A DNA stretch of 64,000 bases from Myxocyprinus asiaticus (GCF_019703515.2 NC_059372.1:18412992-18476991), one strand, 5' to 3'; counted from the stretch's first letter, positions 1-12,814 are shown. Notes: generated from the sequence alone by a model not told the origin. Numbers and translations: made by a program.

Positions 1-62
1 TCTATTGTCCTACTCCCCACTGGCCCTATACTTCCTGAGACATATTTGGTGTGTTTTATTGA

Positions 63-827
<765 letters not shown>

Positions 828-938
828 TGAGTTGTTGTGTCCCTTAAGTATATTTGGTGACATTTTTATAAAGTTTTCCATCTGGAAGTCGAACTTAGTA
901 AGTGCTCTTGTGTGAGAGCAGTTAAAGGTAGGCTATAG

Positions 939-1502
939 TTTAAAGGTGAAGTGTGTCATTTTTGCACCATTAATTCCCATTGGTTGGACAAACAGAAAGT
1001 CCCACCTCAGACACATGTGACTGGTTGAGACAGTGTTGCTGTGTCAGTCTGGTCAGTATGCTCACAGATTCAGTGTTTACAATTTTTGGAGAAATGAATC
1101 TACGAATTTGTCTCTACATATTAAAGGGTTAGTTCACCCAAAAATGAAAATTCTCTGATCATTTACTCAAACTTATGCCATCCCAGATGTGTATGACGTT
1201 CTTTCTTCTGCTGAACACAAATGAAGATTTTTAGAAGAATATTTCAGCTCTCTAGGTCAATACAATGCAAGTAAATGGTGGCCAGAACTTTGAAGATCCA
1301 AAAAGCACATAAAGGCAGCATAAAAGTATCCCATACGACTCCAGTTGTTAAATCCATATCTTCAGACGTAATATGATAGGTGTGGGTGAGAAACAGATCA
1401 ATATTTAAGTTGTTTTTTACTATAAATTCTCAAATTCTAAATTCTCATTGGAGTCATATGGATTACTCCCCACTTAAAAAAATTACACACTTCACCTTTA
1501 AA
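939..1502. mobile_element. TTAA-flanked MITE with TIR AAAGGTGAAGTGTGT
   Basis: The left end reads TTTAAAGGTGAAGTGTGT and the right end is its reverse complement (ACACACTTCACCTTTAAA), giving terminal inverted repeats of about 20 bp flanked by TTAA. No transposase is visible. A truncated copy of another repeat (1121 to about 1470) sits inside, so this is a nested insertion. Confidence 0.7.
1121..1470 (+). repeat. Truncated AGGGATAGTTCACCC-type foldback repeat
   Basis: The start resembles AAAGGGTTAGTTCACCC-AAAAATGAAAATTCT and runs through the same blocks (CATCCCAGATGTGTATGAC, TTCTGCTGAACACAAA, GCACATAAAGGCAGCAT) as the complete palindromic copy at 51941-52706. The second arm is missing. The right boundary is approximate. 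Confidence 0.7.
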
Positions 1503-2301
1503 AAAGAACTACTCTTTGCCACAAACCATATTAGGGTTAAGGTCAACTTCACCTAGATGAGTAAATTATGGACCTTCTATTCTTTGCTTCCTATTAAAAG
1601 CTCAGCACACTCTGTTTATTAATTTATTGCCATTATAATAAGTAACATTATGGATATACAATTATAATTTCGCATTTGCAACTAAGTGCAAATTGTTTGT
1701 TGTATTGTTTTTACAAAAGCATGTCTAAATGCAAAAGGTGACCAGGAAAATACCAAAGGGAAATTCTTGACACTAATGTCTGCTTGTTCAAGCTTTCACA
1801 GCTAATGCATCGTCATATGTAGTGACAATTTTATAACTAAAATAAACAACATATTTACATCTCAATCATCCCCTAAAGATGTGTCATACGACCCAGCAGA
1901 CAGAGCTGGCATGGTGTGGTCTAGTTCCAGTTTGCACATCTAATAAAAAATGAAAGCATGAAAAATGTTCCGTTTTAACATTGTCTTTCTCTCCCTCGAC
2001 ACTAATTAAATACCAAAGGCAGGAAATGGGCAAGATATGAAAAAATTTATCTGTAGTGGTTTTAACGGACTGGATCAAACTCTTGCACTGTTTTATTTGA
2101 CAGACAACTTTATACTTTCATTAGCAGTTTTACCCAAACACACTATAAAATGTTTATTTGTCTTTCACTGTGAAATGAAAACTTACTTTTATGTTGTTAT
2201 GGTGACTGTAAAAAAACGTATTGTAAAGGACCACCTGTAAAAGTAATTAGAGTGAAAGCAGATTAAATTGGTCCTATGATTGGTCCTGTCCGCCATGTAC
2301 A

Positions 2302-2500
2302 GTTCCCTATCTGCCACTCACTCGATGTTGTGTTGATGTAGTTACACTAGGGGTCACCCTTGGGAGCCCGAAACACCTCTGGTCTTTGATAAAAGGCCAG
2401 TGAAAATTGCCGAGTGGTATTTGCATACCACTCCCCCGAACATTCGGGTATAAAAGGAGCAGGTATGCAACCACTCATTCAGATTTTCTCTTCAGAGCCG
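2302..2500 (+). promoter_or_regulatory. DIRS 5' terminal repeat with octamer and TATA box
   Basis: The terminal repeat contains an ATTTGCAT octamer at 2419-2426 and a TATAAAA box at 2449-2455, about 22 bp apart. The same pair is conserved in the terminal units of copies A (3' end, antisense), B and D. It would be an internal pol II promoter for the element. That role is inferred from motif arrangement only. Confidence 0.6.
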
Positions 2501-2721
2501 AACGGTCGATGCTCACTGAGCTGAATTCCCACGGCTGTTCATTCACCTCTGCTGGATCTGACACTGCATTTCAGCGGCTTCACCCCCTCTGCACTGGTGC
2601 ACTGCAGAGATTGCCCCTGGGCGCTTCGGCAGAAAAAAAAGAGCATATTCTAAAAAAGAGTATATTTCTCTAAAAGAACAGCACACACGGAACGTCTTTT
2701 TAAAGACACGTCTTTTTAAAG

Positions 2722-3649
2722 ATGCTTTTCCATTTGTGTGTTATTCCTGGTTGCGCTCGTTATATCTCGCCTTCTGACGGCCACGATCACTGTCTGTCGT
2801 GTCTGGGCGCTGCTCACACGGAGACAGCGTTCGTGGATGGGTCACGTACTCATTGTGAGAACATGTCCATGGCAATGATGCTGTCACGGCTTGCCTTAGT
2901 AAGAAAGCAAGCCACCCCAGAGGTTCCCCGCCTCGGTCCTTCTACCCATGGGTATGAGGCCAGTGCGGCTAGCACTGGGGGCGATTTGGGGGACCCCAAT
3001 GGGACCACCTCCGCCGGGTATCCCCCCACGGACCTCCCATTCCCCAGCACGCTCGTCTGCCCCGATCGGGATTCCGGATGAGTCCGCCGGCTCATCTCAC
3101 CGGGAGTTCGACCTCTTTTTCGGAGCCTGCGAAGGTGATGAGCTCTCGAGCGCAGCATCGGAGAGCGGGCTCGTCCAGTCGGACGTGGAAGCCTCAGCTG
3201 GGCTCCTCTCTTCGGGTGCGGCCGCCCAGTCACAGGCTGACGCGGAGATGATGGACATGCTTTCCCGGGCAGCCTGTAGGTTTACGTCGTCCATGATGGC
3301 CAAGGCCTACAGTGCCGCTGGACAAGCTGCCTCCGCCCTGCATGCCATGGCTCTCCTGCAAGTCCACCAAGCCAAGGCGCTAAAGGAACTGCACGAGGGT
3401 AGTTCCGCCCTGGGATTGATGCAGGAGCTGCGCTCTGCGACTGACCTCGCTCTCCGGGTGATGAAGGTCACGGCACGGTCACTCGGGCGGGCGAAGTCCA
3501 CCTTGGTGGTCCAGGAGCGCTACCTTTGGCTCAACCTGGTCGAGATGGGAGAGGCCGACAAGGCACAGTTCCTTGGCGCCCCCATTTCCCAGGTTGGCCT
3601 GTTCGGCGACACCGTCGAGGACTTTTTGCCCAGTAGTTCTCAGCTTTGA
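2722..3649 (+). pseudogene. DIRS gag-like gene, frameshifted
   Basis: The product starts MLFHLCVIPGCARY with a Cys/His cluster (HDHCLSCLGAAH). This first frame runs on to 3081, but the similarity to copy C switches to the +1 frame near 2990. At that point a G-run has five G, against four in copy C. The second frame continues to 3649 with the Ala-rich helix AYSAAGQAASALHAMALLQV and the blocks TARSLGRAKSTLVVQERYLW and GLFGDTVEDFL, which I recognise as typical of fish DIRS Gag. The middle part seen in copy C (DDWFLGSRRRSKPRPAP) is absent here. The frame break makes it a pseudogene. Confidence 0.75.
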
Positions 3650-4407
3650 ATCAGCGTTGAAGCAGCAGACAGAGGCTGTCCGGCACATCCTGCCCCGGTG
3701 TGGCTCAAGATCCTGCACCCCGTCTGCTCGTCACCAAGGGCATCCCCCTGCGGTGACTGCACCGGCTCCGCCGCAGCCCGCCCCTGCGGCCCGGCCCCGC
3801 AGGAAGCAGATGCCGTCTCACGGTTGGCCGCCAAGAACGTGCGAAAAGTCTTCAAAGCGCCCCTGAGAGGGGTGACCCAGGGATGACGAAACCCGCTGCT
3901 CTGGAGCTGGTAAGCAGACCACTCCATCCCCCGGTGGAAGGCCGGGAGGAGAATCTTTTGTTACCTTTGCATTTAATTGTGCCACATGCCCAAGTGGCTG
4001 CAGTTCCCAAGAGTTCAGCAAGAGCGTTTTCTTTTATCCCTGGGTCACGTACCCAGTGTGCACAGCCATCATCACGACCACTGTCCACCACTCCATTTTT
4101 GCAGGTTTGGCACTCCAGCGGCGGTCTCCCCGCCCCTGCTCGCCCAGCTGTGGCACAAATCCGCCCCCGATGTGACAGTCTCCACGGGTCACGAGGACAG
4201 GCCTCTTCCGGGGGTGGTCACAAGGAGCCAGGTAAGTACTTCGATGTCCCTGAACTCAGCACGGCCACGACACGGTGTGGCACCTCAGGCTCCGCCCCGC
4301 CGTGAGGCCCAACCCCACCCGCCGGTACGTCCGATGAGATTGTCCCCTTGGTCCCCCTCGCCCGGAGCTTGGACGCATGGCTTGCGCTTTCCAACACGTC
4401 GTGATGG

Positions 4408-5053
4408 TTGGTCCGGACCGTCCGACTCGGTTATGCGATTCACTTCGCCAGGCATCCGCCCAAGTTCAGCGGCATACACTTCACCTCGGTGAAGGGCGAG
4501 AACACCGCTACCTTGCGCGCGGAGATCGCTACCCTCCTACGGAAGGGTGCGATAGAGCCTGTCCCTCCGGCCGAGATGAATAAGGTATTTTACAGCCCCT
4601 ACTTCATTGTACCGAAAAAAGGTCGGTGGGTTGCGGACTCCCGTTCAAGATGCTGACACAAAAACTCTAGCGAGCGTCCGGCATCAAGTTTGGTTTGCAG
4701 CGGTAGACCTGAAGGACGCGTACTTCCACGTCTCGATTCTACCTTGACACAGACCCTTCCTGCGGTTTGCATTCGAGGGTCTGGCGTATCAGTACAAGGT
4801 CCTCCCTTTCGGCCTGTCCTTGTCCCCTTGCATCTTCACGAAGGTCATAGAGGCAGCCCTTGCCCCGCTAAGGGAAGTGGGCATTCGCATCCTCAACTAT
4901 CTCGATGATTGGCTAATCCTAGCTCACTCTCGGGATGTGTTGTGTGCACACAGGGACCTGGTGCTCTCGCACCTCAGCCGACTAGGGCTTCGGGTCAACA
5001 GGGAAAAGAGCAAGCTCCCCCTGGACTTCGCAAATATGCGTTTCCCCCAGTGA
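4408..5053 (+). pseudogene. DIRS reverse transcriptase remnant
   Basis: The remnant consists of blocks in different frames. 4408-4656 encodes an RT N-terminal segment (LRAEIATLLRKGAIEPVPP, then SPYFIVPKKG). 4820-5053 encodes LSPCIFTKVIEAAL followed by the catalytic YLDDW motif of DIRS-type RTs (ILNYLDDWLILAHSRD) and SRLGLRVNREKS. Between them are a stop at about 4656 and at least one frame shift (4656-4820). The active-site aspartates remain readable but the gene cannot make a full-length enzyme. Confidence 0.8.
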
Positions 5054-5214
5054 GGAAACGGCCTGGTGTGCTGGCTACGAGGCACACAGTGGTCTGCCCG
5101 TCACACACCGCCAGTTCATGTAACACAGTTCAGCCAGTTGCAGAGTTTCGTATTGGGACCCCTAGTGTCACTACATCGACACAACGTCGAGTGAGTGACA
5201 GATAGGGAACGTTC

Positions 5215-5535
5215 TGGTTACTTGCGTAACCTCCGTTCCCTGATGGAGGGAACGAGACGTTGTGTCCCTCCTGCCACAACGCTGAACTACCCGCTGAAAT
5301 GGCCGGGACCTTGTCTCGGCTCCTCAGCACAAAACCTGAATTAGAGGTTGCATACCAGCTCCTTTTATACCCGTATGTCCGGGGGAGTGGTATGCAAATA
5401 CCACTCGCCAATTTTCATTGGCCTTTTATCAAAGACCAGAGGTGTTTCGGGCTCCCAAGAGTGACCCCTAGTGTCACTACATCGACACAACATCTCGTTC
5501 CCTCCATCAGGGAACGGAGGTTACGCAAGTAACCA
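5215..5535 (-). repeat. DIRS 3' terminal unit of copy A, bounded by inverted arms
   Basis: The 321-bp unit starts ggttacTTGCGTaacc and ends with the exact complement ggttACGCAAgtaacc; the arms are about 50 bp. In antisense orientation it carries the same octamer/TATA promoter block as the 5' end. The inner 6-nt spacer differs from copies B, C and D but matches between its own two arms. Confidence 0.8.
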
Positions 5536-6786
5536 GGATATTTTATATTGTCATGCAAGTCTGCTTCCTCTGTTAAATCATTCATAAGTCTAAGATTGAA
5601 TCCCCTGCATGCCGTACGTGGCCCCCTCTATTGTGTGTTCATTGATTGCTCATTAATTATCTTTTCTGTCCACTCAATTACACCCATTTCGAGCACATCA
5701 GGTGGCCCTGCTTCACCGTTCTGCGGCGCTGAAATGTAATAGAAAAATGTAGAGGTTAACTGCTCACACTGGAGTGATGCACCAAATAAGATGCAGAAGA
5801 TTTGATACTTTCCCAAGCACCTGAAATACAGTACAAGACAGTCACCACTTGTGACACTAATCTGCCTTTATGCACTTGGCAGATGCTTTTATTCAAAGTG
5901 ACTTTTAGTGCCTACATTTATACATACATAAGTATAATTTTTTTTAGTGTGTGTGTTCCCTGGGATTCTAACTCATGGGTTGCTCTGGACTTTGGGTTGG
6001 TAGCGACATGTTCTATCAGTACAGGCTACAGGAACTCCTCTGCCCTGATATATAAATTGTTCACATACAGTATAAATGCTAATATGATGTTGATTTATAT
6101 AGCTACGTACTGAACAGTAAAGAGCATGCAAAAGGATGCTACATTTTTTTGACAGATGCTGAGAGACTGGAATTCTCTGAAGTGTCATTTAAAAGCAAAC
6201 AATAGTCCATTGGGATTGGGGGTAGAGGTGGTTTTTGTTCATTTGTAAAAGGTGATTTTTAAATCCTGACAAAAAGATGCTCAAACAGCCGTATAGACTG
6301 AATTTTATAAGACAGTTTCCCATAAAAAAAGGGTTCCCAGTAGTTAAAATGTTTTGGAGTGGAGAATCACTATAGTGCACTTTAAGCCAAGGCTAGACTG
6401 CAACCCTCAAACTATTCACAGGTCACAGTTTTCCTGACCAACCACTGGGCAACACCATGATGATTCTGATTGCCGCTAGACTGTTTTCTGATTCCGGTCT
6501 CCAGAAGAATTTATGTAAAAAATACCAAAACGAGCGATCCAAATGGTGAACAACAACCATTTTAAGCGTTAGTCTGAATGAAAACGAGTTCACCTTCTGC
6601 AGGTGCAGGTGCTGGCTGTCATAGCGACTTGAAAAAGTTAAAGATATCAACGTAACTAAACTTGGGCCAAAGCTTCATGTCAATGACCCACTTTAATATT
6701 TAAAAAGGCACTGTCAATAGACGTCATCATGACCTTGTAAGGTTTTGGCACAATAGATCTGTCAATTTTCATTATTTTAATACACT
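5536..6786. other. Non-coding, one SINE, otherwise featureless
   Basis: Apart from the SINE at 5864-6036, no gene, long repeat or strong motif was seen. Short open frames in the stretch show no family resemblance. Confidence 0.5.
5864..6036 (-). repeat. tRNA-derived SINE (fish tail type)
   Basis: Read on the minus strand, the head has A-box-like (CTGTAGCCTGTACTGATAGAAC) and B-box-like (GAGTTAGAATCCC) sequences. It ends in the tail GTCACTTTGAATAAAAGCAT followed by CTGCCAAGTGCATAAA. The same tail occurs at 18999-19178 and 60110-60271. Confidence 0.6.
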
Positions 6787-6955
6787 TAAAGGGATAGTTC
6801 ACCTAAAAATGAAAATTCTTTTATCATTAACTCACCCTAATGCCATCCCAAATGTGAAATGTCTTTCAGCTCTGTAAGTCCTCAAAATTTTGAAGCTCAA
6901 AAGTACATAAAGGCAGCATAAATGTAATCCATACGACTCTAGTGGTTAAATCTAC
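6785..6955 (+). repeat. Foldback repeat fragment (AGGGATAGTTCACC type)
   Basis: This is a left-arm fragment beginning TTAAAGGGATAGTTCACC and ending at GGTTAAATC. It is directly abutted by the Tc1-like MITE at 6959. Confidence 0.7.
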
Positions 6956-6958
6956 TTT

Positions 6959-7454
6959 ACATTCACTTTATTAGGAACACTGTGGTCCTACTAAAGGGCC
7001 TGACGTGGTCTTCTGCTGTCATCCACCTCAAGGTTCGACATGTTGTGCATTCTGAGATGCTATTCTGCTCACTACAATTGTACAGAGTGGTTATCTGAGT
7101 TACCGTAGCTTTTCTATCAGTTCAAACCAGTCTGGCCATTCCCTGTTGACCTCTGTCATCAACAAGGCTTTTCCGTCCACAGAACTACCACACACTGGAT
7201 GTTTTTTTTGTTTTTGGTACCATTATGAGTAAACTCCCAGGAGATCAGCAGTTACAGAAATAATCAAACCAGCCCATCTGGCACCAACAATCATGCCACG
7301 GTCAAAATCACTGAAATCATGTTTTTTCCCCATTCTGATGGTTGATGTGAACATTACCTGAAGCTCCTGACCTGTATCATCATGACATGGCTGATTATAT
7401 AATCGCATGAATAAGTAGGTGTACAGGTGTTCCTAATAAAATGCTCAGTGAGGG
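6959..7454 (-). mobile_element. Truncated Tc1-like transposon (MITE)
   Basis: The inverted termini contain ATTAGGAACAC at the left and GTGTTCCTAAT at the right, with possible TA target duplications. On the minus strand a fragment of the transposase DNA-binding region is readable ([19 protein letters not shown]). The catalytic domain is absent. Related deletion derivatives lie at 33944-34726 and 56775-57338. Confidence 0.75.
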
Positions 7455-8856
7455 TATAAGAATTAGCAAAGTGCTGTTTAGTATAGTTTTAGTATAGTAT
7501 ATAAACATTCTGAAAGTATTTCATGTCAACTACCCAAGTATAAATAACTCACAGGATTGTAACTGAACCGAATGTAATTTTTACTGAGGAAACTGGAACA
7601 AAACAAGAAAATTGAAAAAATAAAAAGCACTCAAATGTATCATAATTCTATTTTTTATCACCTCGCTTCTTCTTGAAAATAAGTTTTGACACACTCATCT
7701 TGTATCTTCATTGTAGAGGCCATGTTCAATATGGCACCCCAGTGGGCAGTCCACAGGATCAATTGCATAAGTGAATTGAGACTGAGAGAAAGACGCAGAT
7801 GTGCAGGGGTAGCCATGACAGTTAACAGGATGGCAGAATCCAAGCTGGTTGACAGAAAGATCAGGGGAGGAAAGGAAGATAGATGGCTTAACAGAAAGCT
7901 GCAGACAGTGGGCAGAGAGACGAGGCTTCTGGGAGGCTTATGCACAGACCAGAGTGAATATAGAGCTATAGACATATGGAGAGCCACCAAACATGTCATG
8001 GCTTGACAGGCTAACAAGGCATCTTAAAGATAAAAGACCGGATCCTGACATTAAAATTTGTTTGCTAATTATGACTGCCTATGAATATTAGGGTGCTCAT
8101 TAAGAGAATAAAGTATCCTAGGAATCCTCTAGAGTGTGGCATGCGTGTTGCCGTACCTGATTCCGGGCCCGTGTGACCATCTGGTAGATTATTGTCTGAG
8201 CTGTGGTTTTGACAGCAAATGAAAGCTGGTCTCTTGATACCTGTTGGTGCAGTTGTGATGGCCTTCTCATTGTCAGACCTCAGACAAGTGAGGCTTAAGT
8301 GCCCCAGGAGTGTTGTGAGATGGTCACTGTCGAATGCTTTGTGAGTTAGTGCACTTTGGCACTGTTTAAAATGATGTAGAGGGATAATCATGAAAAAGTC
8401 ATAAGTAAGCATGACCTAAAACTAAAGAATCTTTTATATCTTTTGATACGCCTTGCAGAAAAGTCCAGCTTAGACCAGCATGAATTTCCACACTGGTCTA
8501 GGCTACGTTTTGCTAGTTAGTGCTAGTTTGATCAGCCTGATCTCATGAAATTCAGCCTGATCTCATGAAAAAAGGGTTCTAAATACAATTATTATTTAAT
8601 TATTTAATTTCTATACACATTTTACAATCATATTTAATCAAACTACACAATGATGACTGTAAGACATTATAGATATTACAGTTTCATTTTTTTGTTTTTG
8701 TTTTTGTTAATGCATGATTTCCTGTAAAGCTGCTTTGAAACTCTGTGTGTTGTGAAAAGCGCTATACAAATAAAAATATGATATTGTATTTCCTGTAATG
8801 ATATTGTAATCAGACAAGGTTTTTAAGTTGAATATTAGATGGATGTTTCAATGAAT
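7455..8856. other. Non-coding, no gene seen
   Basis: The stretch is AT-rich with short spurious open frames. At 8695-8790 there is a motif (TGTAAAGCTGCTTTGAAAC, then AAAGCGCTATACAAATAAA) resembling the 3' tail of common fish retroposons. 8530-8575 holds a short direct repeat (CAGCCTGATCTCATGAAA twice). Confidence 0.45.
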
Positions 8857-9068
8857 AAAACATACCTCCCTAACCTAAAACTTTAATCTAAACCTAACCA
8901 ATAATGTCTTAAAAGATAAACGAGAGATGAACAAAACAGACATCCTTACCCTAAACCAACACCTAAACCTAACCGATAGTGTTCATAAAGATAAATGAGA
9001 GGCGAACAAAACAGACATCCTTACCCTTAACCTACACCTAAACCTAACTGATAGTGTTTTAAAAGCAA
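8857..9068 (+). repeat. Tandem repeat, about 2.8 units of about 75 bp
   Basis: Three successive units each begin AAAACA(G/T)AC-like, contain CCTAAACCTAACC-type runs and end GATAAAYGAGAGRYGAAC. Divergence increases toward the first unit. The function is unknown. Confidence 0.7.
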
Positions 9069-9130
9069 ATTTGACATGAGAAGCACATTTACGTAAGCAA
9101 CCATGTCATATCATGGTTCACTTTCATTTC

Positions 9131-9203
9131 GAGCGACCTTAGCCGGGCTCGAGCCTCAGTCTCCGAGTCCAAAGTCCAACACTCTATGAGGTGAGCTACA
9201 GCG
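9131..9203 (-). repeat. tRNA-like sequence (SINE head or tRNA pseudogene)
   Basis: On the minus strand it reads GCGCTGTAGCTCACC (A-box-like) and, about 40 bp later, GAGGCTCGAGCCC (B-box-like). The spacing matches a tRNA, but the acceptor stem does not pair convincingly, so I call it a tRNA-derived retroposon head rather than a functional tRNA. Confidence 0.5.
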
Positions 9204-9382
9204 CAAATTAATCTCACTGGAATAAGTGTGTAAATGTAGGTGATCTGTAATACAAGTGTTAAAATGTATCGATTTTCAAATGATGCATTAGAGTATAAGT
9301 GTCTTGCCTTCGTTCTTCTGTGGAACAAAAAAAAGAAGTTAAGCAGAATGTTATCCCAGAATGTTATCCCTAGAATGTTATT

Positions 9383-9516
9383 TGAACACAAAATAAAATG
9401 TTATGCAGAATGTAAGCCTTAGTCACCATTCACTTTCATTCCATCATTGTTCCATTCAATGAAAGTGAATGGTGACTAAGGCTTACATTCTGCATAACAT
9501 TTTATTTTGTGTTCAA
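9383..9516. repeat. Near-perfect palindrome, 58-bp arms
   Basis: The arms read GAACACAAAATAAAATG ... CACCATTCACTTTCATT and its complement, separated by about 17 bp. Related palindromes occur inside 10744-11228 and 46840-46965. It looks like the core of a foldback MITE family. Confidence 0.75.
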
Positions 9517-10743
9517 CAGAAGAAGAAAAAGGCATACAGGTTTGGAACAAAATTTTTCAATTAAATTTAAAAGGAGCTGGAAACCAGCGGGCCAGCATCC
9601 AAAACCCAATAGAAGTTGGTGACCAGCTATGCTGCTCTTTTCAGCAGAGAACTGTATTCACAACTTTTTAAGGGTCACCAATATATCGTAGATGGAATTT
9701 TGAGGAATGTTACAACAATTAATTTGTTCAGTAACAGATGGGAAGGATTAGTGATGTGATTGTTATAGTGCCCTCTTCAATATTTAATGAGGTCATCTTC
9801 ATATTTCTTGTAATTAAATTGGTATATTACCCATTCATGGAGACTCACGCTGAAATGTGATCACTGTGCATTTAGCCGCTGTATAACAACAGCGCCTGCG
9901 ACAACTGGAGTAAATTACTTTGCAGGAAAAGTGCAGAGTTGATAATGCCATAATACACCACTGTTACTTTTCACATGTCCAATCCCGCCCTCAAAAATGC
10001 CCAGGGTCATCAAGGTCAGAGTTGTGCATCATTAAATAATCATTTCTAATTGTTATGCTGTAGAAGTCAGGCAACCTCTGGTGTCTAATATGTTAACTGC
10101 ATAAAGATCTATAAACATATGGAGAGATTTGTTAGAAGGATGTGAGGCTGCTAACATTATTGTTGGTGCTTTTATTATGGCTTTTGAATAATGGCTTGTT
10201 TGCTTTAATGCTAATGTGAGCTCAAATCAAAATGTACCACCAGGGTTGTATGTCATCTCTGATTTAACAGCTACATATCGTCTTCCTCATCATTAACTTG
10301 CCTTGTGCTGTTAATCTTTTAATTTATGGTCCCTCTGCACCACTGTAGTCTTCCAAAACCCCAAGTTGGTGTCCTCTGTTCAAAGTAGACTAATCTACAC
10401 TCCGTTCTCTCTGTTGCTTAATCGTTCCACCATTTATTTTTTCTTTCTTTTTCACCTGTCACACTCTTTTTTAATAGACCTCCAAAAGGTCGAGCTCTTT
10501 CACACAGTAGTGTTAAAAATGCCATCGCCTGTCTGTTAATGACCAGTACCTGCTCTAATAAATGTCTCCCAGTGCACTGACATGTACATAGTCCAGTAGA
10601 AATATAATGAGTGTCTCTGGTATTCTCTAATTGTAGTAATCCCTAATTGTAGCAGTCTCTAATTGCCAAATAGTTATAAGGGAAATTTTACAGACTGATT
10701 CAGAATGAGTGAAGCAGAGAGTGTATAGAGGTAACATACTGTT
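9517..10743. other. Intron/intergenic sequence, possible conserved non-coding block
   Basis: There are no repeats or genes between about 9790 and 10520. The sequence has balanced composition and many homeodomain/POU-like AT motifs (ATTAAATAATCATTTCTAAT, GCTTTAATGCTAATGTG). A cis-regulatory role for c1ql4 is only a guess. Confidence 0.3.
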
Positions 10744-11228
10744 CTCATTAAAGGAATAGTTTGCCTTAAAAGAAAATTCTGTGTAGTTCATGTAGTTCCA
10801 AACCCTGTTTGACTTTCTTTTCATCTGTGGAACACACAAAAAGATGTTAGGCAGAATCAAGGGCATAGATTTGGCTTGAACATTGGGAGGGGGGGCTTGC
10901 AGCATGAAGCATTTACCCATGTTTTCATTGATCGTTTTATAAATAATTAGGTGTGGGGGGGTGAAATTGCTTGTTTGATTATGGGGGGGGGGGGTTTACC
11001 TTCCCCCATCCTCCCGGAATCTACGCCCCTGTAAAGAATGTTAGTCTCGGTCGCCATTCATTTTTATTGAATCTTTTTTTTTTTCCATACAATTAAAGTG
11101 AATGGTGACTGAGACTAAAATTCTTCCTAACATCTCATTTTGTCTTCCACTGAGGAAAGAAAGCCATTCATGGAACTTGAGTAAATGACACAATGACACA
11201 ATTTTTATTTTTGGATGAACTATCCCTA
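10744..11228. repeat. Composite foldback MITE with internal insertion
   Basis: The outer ends (AAAGGAATAGTTTGCC and GGATGAACTATCCCT) are inverted, as are the inner arms around AATGGTGACTGAGACT. A second element, with an end like GGGGCGTAGATT, appears inserted at about 10858-11035 with poly-G tracts. Confidence 0.6.
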
Positions 11229-11247
11229 AAAAAACCTAAGGTCACTT

Positions 11248-11584
11248 GTGTTGGATAAGTTACTTTTAAAAGTAATCCACAACAGATTACTAACTACTTC
11301 TCTAAAATTGTAATAATATTACTGTACTGATTACTTAATTGAAAAAGTAATCACATTAATAATTGCTTTACTTTTAAGTTACTATCTAAAACACTCGTCA
11401 CAAACAGTTTTTTTGTTTTTCCGCTCAACAAATTCAAAATAATGTCTATTTTCTCCTTGTTTATTGTCGCACACCCTTCAGCTGTCACAGAAATGCAAAC
11501 AGAAATGCATTACACTACTTTTTGCCTAAAAGTAATTAGATTACAGTAACTAATTACTTTGTAAACCGATTACACCCAACATTG
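11248..11584. mobile_element. MITE with TIR GTGTTGGRTRWRTTAC
   Basis: The left end TGTTGGATAAGTTACTTTT is mirrored by the right end GATTACACCCAACA, with several internal AAGTAATTA-type repeats. The family is common in cyprinids. Confidence 0.65.
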
Positions 11585-12814
11585 CTTGTAAACTTTTAGA
11601 TTGTTTTTAGACAAGGATTGAAGCCAAGATCGTCAACACAGGTTTTAATTTAATAAAATGCTAAGCCCATACAGAATGCCAATTAAGCATCGCACTCCAA
11701 AGAAGCAAAACAAATGTTATTCTCCCTTTGAGGAAGAATGGAGCTATTCAATAAATGTTCAAATTTTTTTTCTTCAGCTTTCCCTCCCCTCGTATGCACT
11801 GTGTCCCTTAGGTACGTAAGCTTAAGAGCTAGTTTTCCATTGTCTCTGCTCTAAGAGGTCTGTATATAACAGAGAATGAATCCTGTCAGTTTTATTACCA
11901 CTGGAGTATGGCACCACTGATACAAACAAGACTTCGTATACCCCCTCACATCTCCCCGTTCTCACAAAATAGCCTCGCTTGATCAGTCTGTTATCCTAAA
12001 CTCCCCCTCCCAATTCCCCCTCTCCTTTTCTCCCTATACCTTTGTCTTTCTCCTAGTATGAGCCTCTTCTTATGTCTAAAATGCCACTGCAGCTGTGCTC
12101 CCCCACCCACCCTTCCTCTCCATTTATTGGTGCCCCTACATATGAAAAGGCCTGGCAGAACAAGCCCCCAGCAGGCCCGAGGGTCCTTGCTCACAGCCAG
12201 CGCTGAGATCAAGCCAGCATGCTGTTTTACAAGTAGTCGGCTCCCATGTCAATATCCATCTGAACTGCAGTCAACAGGAATCCTAATGCCTCTCACTCCC
12301 TTTCCCTCCAAGACAAGCTTTCATATCACTTATATTTGATAAATGTCGGGAAACGTCTAACAAGCGCACTTTGCAGGAGATCGACAAACCCTGGGTGTTC
12401 TTCAAGCTGTTCAGATATGATGTAACTGATCCCCAAAATACAAGACCAGAATCGATGGGAGGGAGGAGAGGTCTTAAATGCTCCATGCTGGATGTCTGCT
12501 AATTAAAGTGACCGCTCACATTTTTGTATTGAATCCAAGAGTATGCCTGAGGGATTGACTGCCCCTTTGCCCAGTTGGCCAAAATAATGAGGAGAATGAC
12601 ATGCGTGCTTTGCTGATAGTGAGAGAAGCCCAGACCATCATTGCCAGACAAAGGAATGATTTAAACTTTATACTGATCACAGCATTTTAACTCATTATAT
12701 TGCGTTTAATTCACTTACATATGTGTTTTAATTTCTCATAAGTCATTGCAGTTCAAAAATGACTTATGTAAATAAAACACATATTCATACATGGTTTAGC
12801 ATTTAATAACGCAT
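11585..12814. other. Non-coding, candidate conserved block at 12000-12660
   Basis: No gene is recognised. The 12000-12660 part is repeat-free and less AT-rich than its surroundings, with blocks such as CTAATTAAAGTGACCGCTC. Conservation in other fish was not testable here. Confidence 0.3.

Larger units (their letters stand above)
2302..5535 (+). mobile_element. DIRS-type YR retrotransposon copy A (internally deleted)
   Basis: The copy begins with GTTCCCTATCTGCCACTCAC and a TATAAAA-bearing terminal repeat. It continues through gag-like and reverse-transcriptase remnants. It ends with the inverted terminal sequence (5152-5210) followed by a 321-bp palindrome-bounded unit (5215-5535). Inverted rather than direct termini, together with the DIRS-like RT and Gag, identify the class. 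RNase H and tyrosine recombinase, present in copies B and D, are missing here: the RT remnant stops at about 5053 and the 3' terminal region follows at about 5150. All reading frames are broken, so this copy is not autonomous. Confidence 0.85.

Noticed and set aside
2407..2673. 88-codon frame in the DIRS 5' terminal repeat
   Set aside because: It reads through the promoter and TATA box and has no protein resemblance.
7658..8412. Open frames on both strands at 7658-8017 and 8065-8412
   Set aside because: They overlap on opposite strands with unremarkable composition and no motif.
8857..9068. Possible CRISPR-like array
   Set aside because: It is a tandem repeat without unique spacers, in a vertebrate genome.
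9131..9203. Functional tRNA gene
   Set aside because: Box A and B are recognisable, but the acceptor and anticodon arms do not pair convincingly and the sequence resembles a retroposon head.
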